A stretch of 64,000 nucleotides of DNA. Source: Dermatophagoides farinae (Eukaryota > Arthropoda > Arachnida > Sarcoptiformes > Pyroglyphidae). The stretch's first letter is position 1; the number at the start of each line of letters is the position of its first letter. Both the position numbers and the translations under genes were made by a program. The notes beneath the pieces were generated by a model. It made no database searches. It was not told the DNA's origin and saw only the letters and a program-made list of their open reading frames with translations. Below, one piece after another: positions 41,901 to 52,744 of the stretch. The stretch is from contig NC_134679.1 of the NCBI RefSeq assembly GCF_024713945.1, positions 3,663,001 through 3,727,000 on the forward strand. Reading direction: 5' to 3'.

Positions 41901-44900
41901 TTCCAAATTTAACATGGATGGCATAGGAAAGACAAAAAAAATGCATTAGCAGCATACAGGCTAAAGTTTTGAGGTTGATTTAAATACTTTTTTTCCAACT
42001 TCTCGATCGAGATTCAATACATGTCTGTTTGAATGTAAAAAGCGCGCAAATATCCAAGTCAATCTTTCATTCCATTTACTCTGTGTGGATATTCGCCATT
42101 TCGAATGTTCTGCCCATTGTCGATTCAATCATTGCTCGTGTTCTATTTTATTGTTAAATGAGTTTTCTATCAATCTAGACATCATCATCATTATTCCAGG
42201 TTAGTTAGTTAGTAAATCCACAATTGCATATTTATTGCTCGTTTCAACGTGATGACCAACAGTGTTTCTATGATTGACATCACGCTAAAATTGCATCACA
42301 TCAATGTCATTGTTGTTTATAATGATGATCTAAACCTTGCCAGTTAGCTAATGATCGATCGATTATATGTAAACGAATGTTATCCAAATATCGCATCGAT
42401 AATTAAGTTATATTATTATTATTATTATATAATGAAACCATCACTTTCATTGTTTATGATTACAACCACAATTAAATCGATTGGATAATCATTTTAAACA
42501 CTCATCATTCACATCCTTTTTTTCTCTCTTCTTTACGATCCTTCAGCTTTCATACAACTTCGTAATTGGAAACCATTAACATTGGATCAAATAAGCGATC
42601 TGGCCAACAACGAAATCACGATTGGCGATCTATTCGGTGATATCTGTTCATTCATCACATTACGAATTCGTCTATTTAGGTACGTGTCTTTTTGGTTTTA
42701 TTCTTTTTTTTATTCTCCCTCAAATGAATTTTTGGTAAAATGCTTGATGATGAGTTAATTAAGAAAAGGTTGTATCTATCGTCACCCATGCGAAACGAGT
42801 CGACGATTATCGGTCGCACGCACCAAAATTACCAAAAAAAAAAAAAAAAAAAATAGCTATGGCCTTATTTTGACACGGAATTCTAGCTTCTTTTCATCAA
42901 ACAGTTCCATAGTGGTGGTAGTAGTATTAATAACCATTATCACATAACATATAGCATTCATAGCAGCCATCCATTGCTTAATTGTGCATAAATTAACAAT
43001 TAATTGATAATTAGGCCAATTAATTTATGCTGTCATTCTAAATGAAAATATAAAATTCTCCATAATAATTTGACCTATTGTGCTTGTCCGCTATTAGCAT
43101 CGATTGAGTGTTAGATTTGTAATGGGCCACAAAGCACCACAATAATTGACAGTAATTGATTGAAGATTAACTACTAACAGCCTCTTTAAAGATAAAAAAA
43201 ATTTTCAATTTACTGTCATTTCTATTATCACGAATCTTTGTCTATAATGGAATCATTAGCAGACTATTAAATAGAACAATATATATAGTTTATCAATTTC
43301 TATAATATCCGTTATTTCGCAAATTTGATATTAGTTACTTCATACCAAAACTGCTCGTGATGTCATAATGAACAAATCGTTGACATATGGTTTTTCTTAA
43401 TGATTTTTCTTACACTATTTCAATAATATGAATCGATATAAACCATACACCCTCAACAATTAAATTTTGTGTCGATATATACGATGTAATTGTTTAATTG
43501 CTTTAATTTTTGTAGGCCACGAATGAGTGCTGCACACGAGCTTAAGGATAAACTTCTTCAAGTGCTACTAGCACATTCTTACAATTTGCTGACCACCAAT
43601 AATTCCGGATCTTCCATCGATCAGGTAAGTGAATGATTTTTAATTTTTTTTTCACTTTTTTTTTCTCATTGTCTTTCTTAATCTATTTAAATGGAAAAAA
43701 ATTGTTGATTAAAACTTTATCACAAGAATTAATCATGACTAGTCAAGCCAGATTGAATAAAAAAAAATGCAATGAATATAATGAACATATATATATAATA
43801 TAGAATCTAGCAGTTCCCACCATCATTTGCCTTTTTGTGTTTGCTTTTACTAAATATTAATTATATCTAGATTATTCTAATCTTTTCATCATCATTTTCA
43901 CACCAAAAAAAATGAGAGAAAAAAATTATATAAATTGACCATAGCATTATGTGTAATGTACATTTTCATTACATTCTTTTTTATCCTCTCACACATGTGT
44001 GTGTGTGTTTTTTTTGTATGACTCTGTCGGTATGATAATTCGGATATAATAATTTCTTTTTCTGTCGGTCGTCCTCAATCGATCGATGCTATGATGCGAT
44101 GTTGATGATGATGATGATGATGATGATGACGACAACAACAACAAAAAAAATGATCATCATTGATGGCGGCAATTCTATGGCGATGATTATTATGATGATG
44201 GTAAAAAAAAAACAAAATCAGATAAATTTGTTTGCTTTTTGATCGCCATCAACATATACTTTTCAACAACAAAAAAAGAAAAAAAAAATTCACATGGCTT
44301 TTTTGGTTCGAAGGAAGCCACATTCAATATCTTCATAATCATCATCATAAGAGTATATAGTAATAAGGGATAGAGGAAAAAAAAATTTCGTTCTCTTGCT
44401 TGCTCTCTTCAAAACATTCATTTTTTTTATTAGCAATCATATTATCATTATTATTATTATTATTCGAGAAATTCTAAAATGATAATGATGAGCAGCAGCA
44501 GCAATGATCCAACATTTTTTTCTATGTGTTTTTTTTTTTTGGTTATTGATAATCAAAACGTTTATCTTCTAAAATCTGAAAGATTGAACAAAACGATAAT
44601 ATCAATTCTCTCGTAAATACTTTGGCGGTAAATTTTTTTTTATTCTTCTTTAGTCTCTCTTTTTTGTTTAACTATGTGTGTGTGTGTGTGTGTGACTTTT
44701 TTTTCTTAGCACATCGATTCGAATATGTATATAAAAAAAATTAAAAAGTAAACAACAATTCTCACATCTTTAAAACTTTCAATCAATCTGATCAATAATC
44801 ATCATCATCAAGATTTTTTTTGCAAGCAGTAGTTTATCCAATGAGTGTTATCAAAAATGAATTTTATTTGTACATATTTCGTCATTCATTATGATTTATT

Positions 44901-47646
44901 TTTATTTTTTCTTTTTACAAGTGAAAGGAATAAAGATTATTCGAAATATATCCGATTTGTATGTGTGCAAACACCTGTAGATTTAATATTTTATCTTGTT
45001 TTTTTGATTTTAGTTTTCATTGAAAATTCACCTATTCGGTCTATTTTTTTTAATAAAAATTTTCCGTCTATTATATTTAATGTTGATCATAATGTTGTTT
45101 TCATTCTATTTTTGTCAATTCCAATCATTATACTCATTTTCAAATGCTAAACAACCAACAAACAATATGCTTTTCACAAGAATCATTCAATTTTTATTTT
45201 ATTTGCTATAATCATTGCCCGCTAAATGATGATAATGATGATGATGATGATGATGATGTTCTCCATCATTATCATGATGATGTTTTTTTTCACTAGATTC
45301 AAGTTCAAGCATTCTATTCCGTTTTTTTCCGATTGATTCCAGGATTTCTAATTAAACCGAAAATTCAGAAAAATTGACAAGAGCCCGTTTTCTGCAATTT
45401 TTTTTCATTGATGATCGATCCAAATGTTCAAAATTTGTCAATAAATTAGTTGGAACATTTGTTGTTTGTCTCTTTACATTTTCTTTCACAAACAATTGAT
45501 TATGATGATGATGATGATGATGATTTTTCTCTGCTCAAAATAGACACACGACCATCATAGAGAATCCTGCTTATTATCGATAATAATAATAATAACAATA
45601 ATAATAACTGGAATGATAAAGATGGAAACAACAACAACAACAAAAAATATTATTATTACCAATAATATGTTCCGTTCAATGAATCTTTTTACACACACAC
45701 ACACACAGAGTACTGGCGGGCAAAATGCAAAATGATGAGCCCTTTTTGATGAACACTGTGTGATGACATCATTATTATTATTATTATTATTTATCATCAT
45801 TCGAGATTTTAATTAGGAAATCCCGATTTTCCATATAAAAGAATGTTTTTTTTCAAAACTAACAAATAATATTTTTTCAATTAGAAATATTGAAATTTCA
45901 ATCCGATTGATCGAAATCAATAAATCATTCGTTTCACCATAAATCTATTGTTCTTTCTCTATCTCTCTCTCTCCATCTCCCTCCATTTCTCTTCTGATCG
46001 AAAAATCACGAACCATTTTTCAAAACACTTTAATTTCAAAAAGATGTGTGATTGAATGAAAAACGATTTGCTTTCAACAAAATTATTATATTCGAATATT
46101 GTGTGTGTTTAGGTTTGTTTTGATTTTGTTTTTTTTTTCAATTTTTCTCTTTACAAAAAAAAAATATATATATATTCTCACACCTTTGTCGATTTGTTTG
46201 TTCTCATCACCATCATCATCATTGTAGTACATGACTTTTCAGCCTTTCCATGTGGATGATCACACAAAAAACAATATCATCATCTTAAATCAGAAATCAA
46301 TTCCATTATTGTTATTAGAAAAAAAGCATCTTTTTTTCCAAAAAAAAAGAAAAAAAAATTCAATTTTGAATTCGAATATTGTTTTTTCTGGTTTCTATGA
46401 TCTATCTCGGAGTCTCATTTCTGATTGTTGTTTCCATGTTCGAAACATTTTGCTTCAAATTTATTTGAAACAATGTACATAACAAAATACTAGATATTGA
46501 TCAAATATTAATCATTTTAATCAAAGTTAAAACCAAACCAAATTGCAAATTCTGCGGATTTTTTTTCAATTCTCTCTCTCTCTCTTTTTGCTTATACATA
46601 TTGAGAATGAAAAAAAATAAAAGTAAAACGGTTGCCTTGAATCTCTTGTTTACTGTGATAGTGAAAGTCTTTGTTGGTAAATGAAATTGGGTTTTTTTTT
46701 TATGATTTCTATTTTTATGATGATGGGATGGATGAATGGATTCACTCATTGGGCTTATGTTGTTTTTCATCATAATCATTGGCTGTAGTCTAATACCTTA
46801 TTGAACAAAATCTTTGGCAAAAAAAACTTGAAAATTTAATGTTCTTCTACTCGCTTATTTGTCTTGAATTTGGTTTTAAACTACACTATCGTACAATTAA
46901 CGATAACAACAACAACAACAACAAAAATGCATTCAAACACACAAATCCGGTCTTTCTTATTTGTTGTTTCGGGCAGTTATTTGGCTCAAAGCCATATAGC
47001 TTTATAGTACTTGGTTTTCTTGATGATGGATAAAACCTTGTCGTTTTTTTTCTATTATGATGAACGTAATTATGATTTTTGTTTTCATGTATTGAAGCAC
47101 AGAAAAAACCTAATAGGATTGTTAACTCTTTTTTTTCTTATATTTATTACATATGATTCCCGATTCTCTCTAAATGGTTGCTTCATTTATTTATTTGTGT
47201 GTATGTGTGTGTGTGTTTGAATGATAATCATAACTCATCATCTTTATAATCTCATATTAATGTTTGCCTTTTCATTCGTTGTTATTGTGTGATTCAAACC
47301 AAAAGGCAAAGCACACCACCAGAAATCTTATATATCCGATGATGATGCGTTCGTTCTTTTAACAATGGGAAAGGAAAATTTTTCACAGAAATATTTTTTC
47401 AATAATAAATTTTAATTACATGATTGGTATATACACGTATAATATTTTTTTTTTGTTTACAAAAGACAATTGCTATTCAATCGAATGAAAAGTGAAAATT
47501 TTTTTTTCTTCCCATCTTTTTTTTTCATTTACCTTGACTCTTCAATTCGAGCCGATCCATAAAATGAAATAATAATAATAAAAAAAGAAAAAATTCAAAC
47601 AAGTCAATAAATAGACAAATACAGGTCGCGCGATATAATCTCATTG

Positions 47647-47677
<31 letters not shown>

Positions 47678-50524
47678 TTGTGTTCTACAATGATGTTCAT
47701 TATCGTTCGTTATCTTTTCGACCTCGAATGCAATTGCAATGCAATCATGTCTTCTTTTTTTCTTCATGCAAAAAAAAAAAAAAAAAATTTCCTGATCGAT
47801 TCGAATTGATTTTACAATTCCATGATCACAGTGGTCATGGTCGGTAGTATGTTTGTATGTATGTGTGTGTGTACATGTGCTTTCAAATTATCTTCACACC
47901 TTGCTTTGTATGTAAACCTTGCATTTTATCATCTGCATAATATACGATATACAAATAGACAAACGAATAGTAATGCTAATCTCACAAGCTAAGCTTTAAA
48001 AAAAAAAAAAAATGTTCTTGTCACCTGTGTCGTTTTTTGTAATGTTTACAACTTGAATTTTTTTTTTGTTAAGATTTGTTTGATATAAATAAAATGAAAA
48101 TTTCCTCATATAGATCATTTTTGTTTCTGGATGATCACAATATTCACACTCACTTAATTCAACATCGAAGTCTATTTTCATTTTCATTTTATTTTATTAC
48201 TTTGTTATGATGATAATAATAACCATCATCATCATGGCCTGAAAACATTAAACAAACATTGATTTATCCGTATCCATGTGCATATATATTGGAGCCAATT
48301 GTGTTTGCTCATATTTTTCTCATACAACGAACAATCATCATTTCGACATTTTTTTTAACTATTAGTTCAAACGAATTTGAGCAATCAATCTTTTCTTGTT
48401 AAAAATATCATATTTGTCAATCTTCATTACCTTCAGTGCGATGGAATCGGATATTGTTAATGATGAACTTGTAAATGTATTCAACCTTTTTTGTTCGATC
48501 GATGATCATAAATCTGATTTTATAATCTTGAAATTTAAAGCAATCAAATTATATTGTAGAAATGTTCAAAATAATTTGCATATTTCACAAACTTTGTTGC
48601 CCTTGACACAAGCTTTGTTTGTTCTTTTATTATTCTGTGTATAAATGAAATTTTTCCATTTTTAAAAATATTTTCTTGTGAATTTTTACTAATTTCGTCA
48701 TTTTTTCATTCTTTTTTATCATTGCATAAAATAGCAAATACTATCTTCATTGATAAGAGGGCGTGATCAACAACAACAACAACAACAGCAAGAATTAAAT
48801 GAAGATGCTCGCCGCCGATTCGATCAATGGTATCTGCAACAAGTATTTAACCAGTATCGACAATTTGCATTGGCAGCTCAACAGCATTCAGTCTCGGTAT
48901 CTGGATTACGATCTGGAAATCCTTCTCCAGGAGCTGCGTCAACTGCTGCTGCTAATCATCCATTATTTATGGACATAAATAATCTAGCCAATGGAAATGA
49001 TACAACATTAGCGGCAGCGGCCGCTGCTGGTCTACATCCATCGCTGGCCGCTGCAGCAGCAGCAGCTGCCACTGCTGGAGTTCGTCCCTCAGCCGTAAAT
49101 GGAAATATCGGTGGTCCTAGTGGCAATAGCTGTTCTAGCCAGGATAAACCCTTTGGACATAGCAAGAATAGTTCTGGAAATCAAAATTCCCAATCAGGCC
49201 ATCACCATTCATCGGGCACCAGCTCTCGAACACGAATCCGTACTTCATTTGATCCCGAATTGGAACTTCCCAAATTGCATAAATGGTTTGCAGAGAATCG
49301 TCATCCTTCTCGTATTCAAGTACAAGAATACGTAAACGAGCTTAATTCGCTGGAATCTCGAAAAGGTCGAAAACCATTGGATATGAACAATGTGGTGTAT
49401 TGGTTCAAGAATGCCCGTGCTGCCCATAAAAGAGCCGAATTAAAATTTGTTTCAAATGATTCGAATTTAAGCAATCATTCGTTTGCAAATGCATTGGCTA
49501 CAGAATTTTTTCTCAATGGTGGTAATCACAGCCCAGGTAAAGCCAGTTCAGATGCAAGCGTTAGTGGTAAATGTAATGACGAGCCCATGTCAAATACATC
49601 TCGAAACGGCTCCAATCTCGATGATTATTATAGCTTTGATGAAGATAATGATTCACATGAAGAGACTCAGACACTTGATTTGTCCATTCGTAATCCATTA
49701 TGCATGTCAACAAAATTGTCCGATAGTCCCCATCAACCATTAGAAGATAAAATGCCTGATGATGGTGATGATTGTGATGATTTCAAATTTGTCGACGACC
49801 TAAAACGCCATGATTTGAACGACATTAGTGATTTACGACTAGAACCGGATGTACAACTTAAAATAGAACCTCGCGAATATGGTGGTAGTGCTGTAAGCGG
49901 TAACGGTAGTGACTGTAATTCAATCGACGACGAAAGCGATGATGATACTGAAGCGACACACAATAATAATAATTGTGGGCATAATAATTCAATGACATCG
50001 CATAGTTTAGCCAGTTCGTTTTCAGCCCTCAATCACAATAACAATAGCGGCAATTCATCACATAATCCAGAAAGTCCTGAAGGGCGTAGAACTCGAAGAA
50101 GTCGTACTTTCATTGATCCAATGTCTGAGGTATGATTGTTATTTATCTATTTTTATCATTTTTGTCTTTAATGTTAAAAATATTCTCTGAATAGGTTCCC
50201 AGACTAGAAAGCTGGTTCATGAGCAATACACATCCAGCTCATAGTCAAATCGTACGATACACAGACGAATTGAATAAAATGCCTTATAGACAAAAATTCC
50301 CTAAACTTGAGCCAAAAAACATTCAATTCTGGTTCAAAAATCGACGGGCTAAATTTAAACGAACATCGGGTATGAATACCTTAACCATGAATCTGTCAAC
50401 GAATTCGGCAGTTGTAACATCATCGGCTGCCTCTAATGCATCTGGTACAAGTCCATCACTTTCTAATGCATCAATTCATAATTCATCTGCATTGAATATC
50501 GAACGTTTGATCAATGCTCATTGA
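14989..50524 (+). CDS. dve: dve/SATB-like homeobox transcription factor, 5'-incomplete
   Basis: Joined exons 14989-15441, 42547-42679, 43516-43624, 48735-50129 and 50195-50524 (2420 nt) give 805 residues after a 2-nt partial codon, closing at TGA; phases agree at every junction. Domain order: an ULD/CMP oligomerisation domain (LPIHCIIER at residues 4-12, then YAILPSTIPYADII to FITLRIRLF, ending about 195); a CUTL-like region (about 197-270, LKDKLLQVLL...RRRFDQWYLQQV) with a polyGln insert; poly-Ala/Gly/Ser linkers; homeodomain 1 (about 395-466) and homeodomain 2 (about 682-755). Both homeodomains have WFKN (Lys50, Asn51) and about 10-12 extra residues before helix 3, a hallmark of Dve/SATB homeodomains. 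A CtBP-like TLDLSIR and a SUMO-type LKIE lie between them. In flies Dve is a nuclear repressor of gut, wing and eye patterning. The N-terminal exon(s) are not identified. An arthropod dve orthologue is much likelier than vertebrate-type SATB, which has a single homeodomain. Confidence 0.93.
15631..15655. repeat. (GAT)n microsatellite in dve intron
   Basis: About eight GAT units. A second, similar tract lies at 15922-15947 after a GTCA tetranucleotide run. Confidence 0.9.
15922..15947. repeat. (GAT)n microsatellite in dve intron
   Basis: Eight or more GAT units, preceded at 15899-15914 by CAGT repeats. Confidence 0.9.
16450..16545 (+). other. Exon-like stretch after a good acceptor, within dve intron
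   Basis: The sequence ttctcttacag is followed by 32 open codons (ITSDEDDDGSGDSNLLY and onward) before TAA, with a GC-richer, codon-like start. Spliced to the dve exon ending at 15441 (phase 1), it would instead add five residues (DHYLG) and stop, making a short isoform lacking all homeodomains. No donor or supporting conservation is visible, so this is only a candidate. Confidence 0.2.
18314..18337. repeat. (ATT)n microsatellite
   Basis: About eight ATT units, followed by GATGATGACGAC-type trinucleotides at about 18346-18374. Confidence 0.85.
33665..33736. repeat. (TG)n and (CA)n tracts as an inverted pair
   Basis: (TG)9 at 33665-33682 and about (CA)15 at 33706-33736 are separated by 23 bases. 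The arms are mutually complementary, so the region can fold as a cruciform in DNA or a stem-loop in the dve pre-mRNA. Confidence 0.85.
34860..35400. other. Repeat-poor island in dve intron
   Basis: About 540 bases largely free of microsatellites and long T runs, with mixed sequence (for example near 34940-35020). No ORF of note is present. It is a candidate conserved non-coding or enhancer element on the basis of sequence complexity alone. Confidence 0.3.
35905..35967. repeat. (GTT)n microsatellite, 63 bp
   Basis: GTT units with two ATT interruptions. It encodes alternating Val in one frame and a poly-Thr run on the other strand, the source of spurious ORFs. Confidence 0.9.
36852..36873. repeat. 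Poly-A tract, 22 bp
   Basis: Uninterrupted run of 22 A, followed by further A-rich sequence. No upstream retroelement coding sequence is recognisable. Confidence 0.9.
37076..37113. repeat. (GTT)n microsatellite
   Basis: About twelve GTT units with one GTA variant. A (GT)n tract follows at about 37250-37269 and (CAA)n at about 37397-37417. Confidence 0.9.
41628..41678. repeat. (CTCAT)n followed by (TTCA)n
   Basis: Compound tract: four CTCAT pentamers grade into about seven TTCA tetramers, which suggests slippage from one unit to the next. Confidence 0.85.
42547..42679 (+). CDS. dve: dve exon: ULD C-terminal half
   Basis: The acceptor is cgatccttcag and the donor is TTTAG|GTACGT. It enters in phase 1 (G + CT = Ala) and leaves in phase 2. 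It encodes AFIQLRNWKPLTLDQISDLA, then NNEITIGDLFGDICSFITLRI and RLF. This corresponds to the second half of the ULD domain; SATB proteins read LIQVGKWNPVPLSYV at the matching place. Confidence 0.93.
42680..43515 (+). other. dve: dve intron, 836 bp
   Basis: Contains a 20-base poly-A tract at 42834-42853 and an unusually complex, microsatellite-free stretch from about 42880 to 43500, including the TAAT/inverted-repeat element at 42976-43032. No coding potential is seen. Confidence 0.85.
42976..43032. promoter_or_regulatory. Candidate homeodomain-binding element with inverted repeat
   Basis: An 11-bp perfect inverted repeat (GCATAAATTAA at 42986-42996 and TTAATTTATGC at 43020-43030) flanks the 10-bp palindrome CAATTAATTG (42997-43006) and GATAATTAGG. 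At least five TAAT/ATTA cores lie in 57 bases. Palindromic TAAT pairs are classic homeodomain dimer sites; the GCATAAAT arms also resemble POU-type sites. Its position in an intron of a homeobox gene suggests auto- or cross-regulation, which is inference. Confidence 0.4.
43516..43624 (+). CDS. dve: dve exon: start of CUTL-like region
   Basis: The acceptor is taatttttgtag and the donor is CAG|GTAAGT. It enters in phase 2 (AG + G = Arg) and leaves in phase 0. It encodes RPRMSAAHELKDKLLQVLL, then AHSYNLLTTNNSGSSIDQ. The LKDKLLQVLL helix aligns with the ALKDLLKDM helix of the SATB CUT-like domain. Confidence 0.92.
44104..44129. repeat. (GAT)n microsatellite
   Basis: Eight or nine GAT units followed by GACGACAAC-type triplets. 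Confidence 0.9.
47645..47669. repeat. (TG)n microsatellite
   Basis: About twelve TG units in the last large dve intron. An 18-base A run follows near 47770. Confidence 0.9.
48735..50129 (+). CDS. dve: dve exon: CUTL end, homeodomain 1, linker, start of homeodomain 2
   Basis: The acceptor is taaaatag and the donor is GAG|GTATGA; phase 0 at both ends, 465 codons. It starts QILSSLIRGRD, a poly-Gln run, then RRRFDQWYLQQV (CUTL). Two poly-Ala tracts follow (about residues 323-342), then homeodomain 1 (SRTRIRTSFDPELEL to YWFKNARAAHKRA). An acidic linker carries TLDLSIR and VQLKIEPRE. The exon ends inside homeodomain 2 at RSRTFIDPMSE. Homeodomain 1 has Ala instead of the usual Arg after Asn51. Confidence 0.95.
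50195..50524 (+). CDS. dve: dve terminal exon: rest of homeodomain 2 and C-terminus
   Basis: The acceptor is ctctgaatag; phase 0; 109 codons and TGA. It continues homeodomain 2 with VPRLESWFMSNTHPAHSQIV and ends its recognition helix at NIQFWFKNRRAKFKR. The tail is Ser/Thr/Asn-rich and ends NIERLINAH. The 65-bp intron before it splits homeodomain 2 within helix 1. Confidence 0.95.
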   Translation, partial: VPRLESWFMSNTHPAHSQIVRYTDELNKMPYRQKFPKLEPKNIQFWFKNRRAKFKRTSGMNTLTMNLSTNSAVVTSSAASNASGTSPSLSNASIHNSSALNIERLINAH

Positions 50525-50999
50525 TTTTAATGATGATAAATACATGATAATGCTGCTGTCATGATCGTTGCAGATTGGTTGCATCTACAATTCATTCAAT
50601 GACATCAATGATAGAATCGTTGCTTTCTCTTCAGATTTTAATTCCTTCCGAATCCACTTATTGTTTCACTCTGATATTTGCACGATCAGCGCTGCTGATT
50701 TTAATTTTTTTTTTCACCAAACAGGGTTTTGCACTAATCATCATCACAAATACCAAATACTGTCATCGTACATTGTTGTCCACCAAAAAAAAAACAATTG
50801 TTTTCATTCTCATTAATACTAAGCTTTATTTCATTATCTATTTTGTAACAAATAGCAAAAAAAAAAACAGTGATTGTGTATTTGAAAAATAATTGTCATC
50901 ACAAATTGATAAAAATCATTCACTGAATACATTCCCCTCATTTGACTTTTGAAACTATACATTATGAACCAAAAAATAATTTTTCAATTCACTTATACA

Positions 51000-51001
<2 letters not shown>

Positions 51002-51030
<29 letters not shown>
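51002..51030. repeat. (CA)n microsatellite, dve 3' flank
   Basis: About 14 CA units. It is the first of five CA tracts in the same orientation within 1.2 kb, so a long dve 3' UTR would be studded with CA repeats. Confidence 0.9.
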
Positions 51031-51031
<1 letters not shown>

Positions 51032-51219
51032 CACTCAAATATATCAAAATAACTTGATCAATAACATATCCTTATTACCTGAAAATTATTATTTCCACAA
51101 TTTTTTTTAACACACACACACACACAATTTACACCCAAGTAAAATATGAATGTCCTGTTTTTTCTATTTTTTAATTATTTATTAAATTATTATATCATTA
51201 CTATAGTATCAGCATTATT

Positions 51220-51241
51220 CACACACACACACACACACACA
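51220..51241. repeat. (CA)n microsatellite, dve 3' flank
   Basis: Eleven CA units, same orientation as its neighbours. Confidence 0.9.
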
Positions 51242-52586
51242 AACAATTCTTCTTATTGATCATTTTGAAAACGTTGACATTCAATGCAAGTTGTCCCGTT
51301 ATTCTATTTGATTAATAATATATGATAATTAGATTAAAATTACCGAATCTTTACTTAATATTCAATTTTGATTATATTTTGTATATTTTACACACACACA
51401 CACACGCATACACTAGTCCTCTATTTTGGAAATACAAACAAAATGACAACAAATCGATACATCAATGAATTCTGTATCAATTCATCATTTGTAAATAATA
51501 TTCAACATCTTGAATATTGATCTTCGATCTTTTATCTGATTTAAACCAACTACCAAGTTCTTTAGATTCTTACAAATGGCAATCTCAGATAACTCACCTT
51601 TTCAAGATAAATTGTGATTCCAACATGTCCAAAAAGTACACTTTTTCAACAACAACAAAAAACGCAAACACTTATATAGATGTATTGATTCATGATTTTG
51701 ATGATCATAATGTTGCATAGTTGACACATGATATCACTTACCATTTATTTTACTTTTAGGTCTGAATTTTCACTTTTAGAATGTTGCAATTTGCACAATT
51801 GTTGAGCTCTTGCTCTGTCCCTATATTTATCTTCGTCTTATCCTTAATCATTAATACATACTTATCAATTCGTATTCACGATGAATGCAATTTTCATGAC
51901 GATATTCTCTTTTTTTTTGTAAGTTTCAATCATAATGGTCAAATAAATTTAAGGCTGAATTGAAACTTTGAAAATAATTCGAATATGACCAAAAAAAAAA
52001 AATAATGCAAAAACTAAAACCATGATACATCTTTTATATTGTGCATCATTACCAATATCAATCGTCTGAATAAATGTTTTTACTATTAGATGTACCATTA
52101 ATAATCTATCAATCACACTCATTCATATATACACACACATACACACACACACATATTAATGTCCAGAACTTGAATCATTCCAATTATCATTTTAATTGTA
52201 ATTTGACATCTAGATATTCTTGCTCTCTATCATTATCTTGAACAATGTTTTATGATTTATGATGATGATGATGATAACGCAATTCATATATATATAAATG
52301 AATAAAATGATTTCAGCACTTTGCAATAAGATTTCGTCTCAAAAAAAAAAAAAATTTCATTTATAATTCAAATGTAAAAAAAACATTTCTAATCACTTTG
52401 ATTTTGTATTTGTAGGACCGTCAAATTGTTGGGTAATTAGTGGAAAAATTACGAAAAAAAACAAAGGAATTTAAATAAAGCACAAAAGCTCAAAAAATTT
52501 CAATCTTGATTTCCATTAAATTTTAAATTAAAATTTTTCATTGAATGATGAAAATCAATTTCTAATCAAATTTAAAAATTATAAGT

Positions 52587-52592
52587 TTTATT
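52587..52592 (-). terminator. Candidate ABHD13 poly(A) signal
   Basis: AATAAA on the - strand, about 155 bases after the ABHD13 stop; the nearest canonical hexamer noticed. Confidence 0.5.
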
Positions 52593-52650
52593 AAACACTA
52601 GATGTCGACATTGTATCCTGATTTTTTTTTTGCATTCTACAAGTTGTTGC

Positions 52651-52665
52651 TAGTGGCGCTATCTT
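52651..52665. promoter_or_regulatory. CTCF-like motif between convergent genes
   Basis: TAGTGGCGCTATCTT is GC-rich against an AT-rich background and resembles the AG(R/K)GGCGC-type core reported for insect CTCF. It lies between the dve 3' end and the ABHD13 stop, where an insulator would make sense. This is a by-eye motif match only. Confidence 0.25.
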
Positions 52666-52744
52666 TTGAATAGTACGGTCAAACGACAATAAGCGGTTTG
52701 TGAATTAAATAAAACAAAAACTATTTTTTCTTAGAATTCTAAAT

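Larger units (their letters stand above)
15442..42546 (+). other. dve: dve intron, 27.1 kb
   Basis: The donor is GTAGAT and the acceptor is cgatccttcag. No exon with convincing codon content was found inside. Content is T/A runs and dense microsatellites, with more complex islands near 27180-27330, 29280-29550, 34860-35400 and 41990-42480. Such a large intron in a gene whose neighbours have introns of about 60 bp is probably a store of regulatory DNA; unannotated alternative exons cannot be excluded. Confidence 0.8.
43625..48734 (+). other. dve: dve intron, 5.1 kb
   Basis: Donor GTAAGT and acceptor tgcataaaatag. It holds (GAT)n tracts near 44104-44129, 45236-45258 and 45502-45521, (TG)n at 47645-47669, and many A/T runs. 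Open frames here (for example 44845-45150 and 48396-48644) are AT-driven and not protein-like. No gene was found on the opposite strand. Confidence 0.8.
50525..52744 (+). other. dve 3' flank and convergent intergenic region
   Basis: About 2.2 kb between the dve stop and the ABHD13 stop, which face each other. It holds at least five CA tracts (51002-51030, 51111-51126, 51220-51241, 51391-51406, about 52130-52153). AATAAA signals on the + strand occur at 51942, 52069, 52301 and 52474, any of which could end a dve transcript. No coding ORF is supported. Confidence 0.7.
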
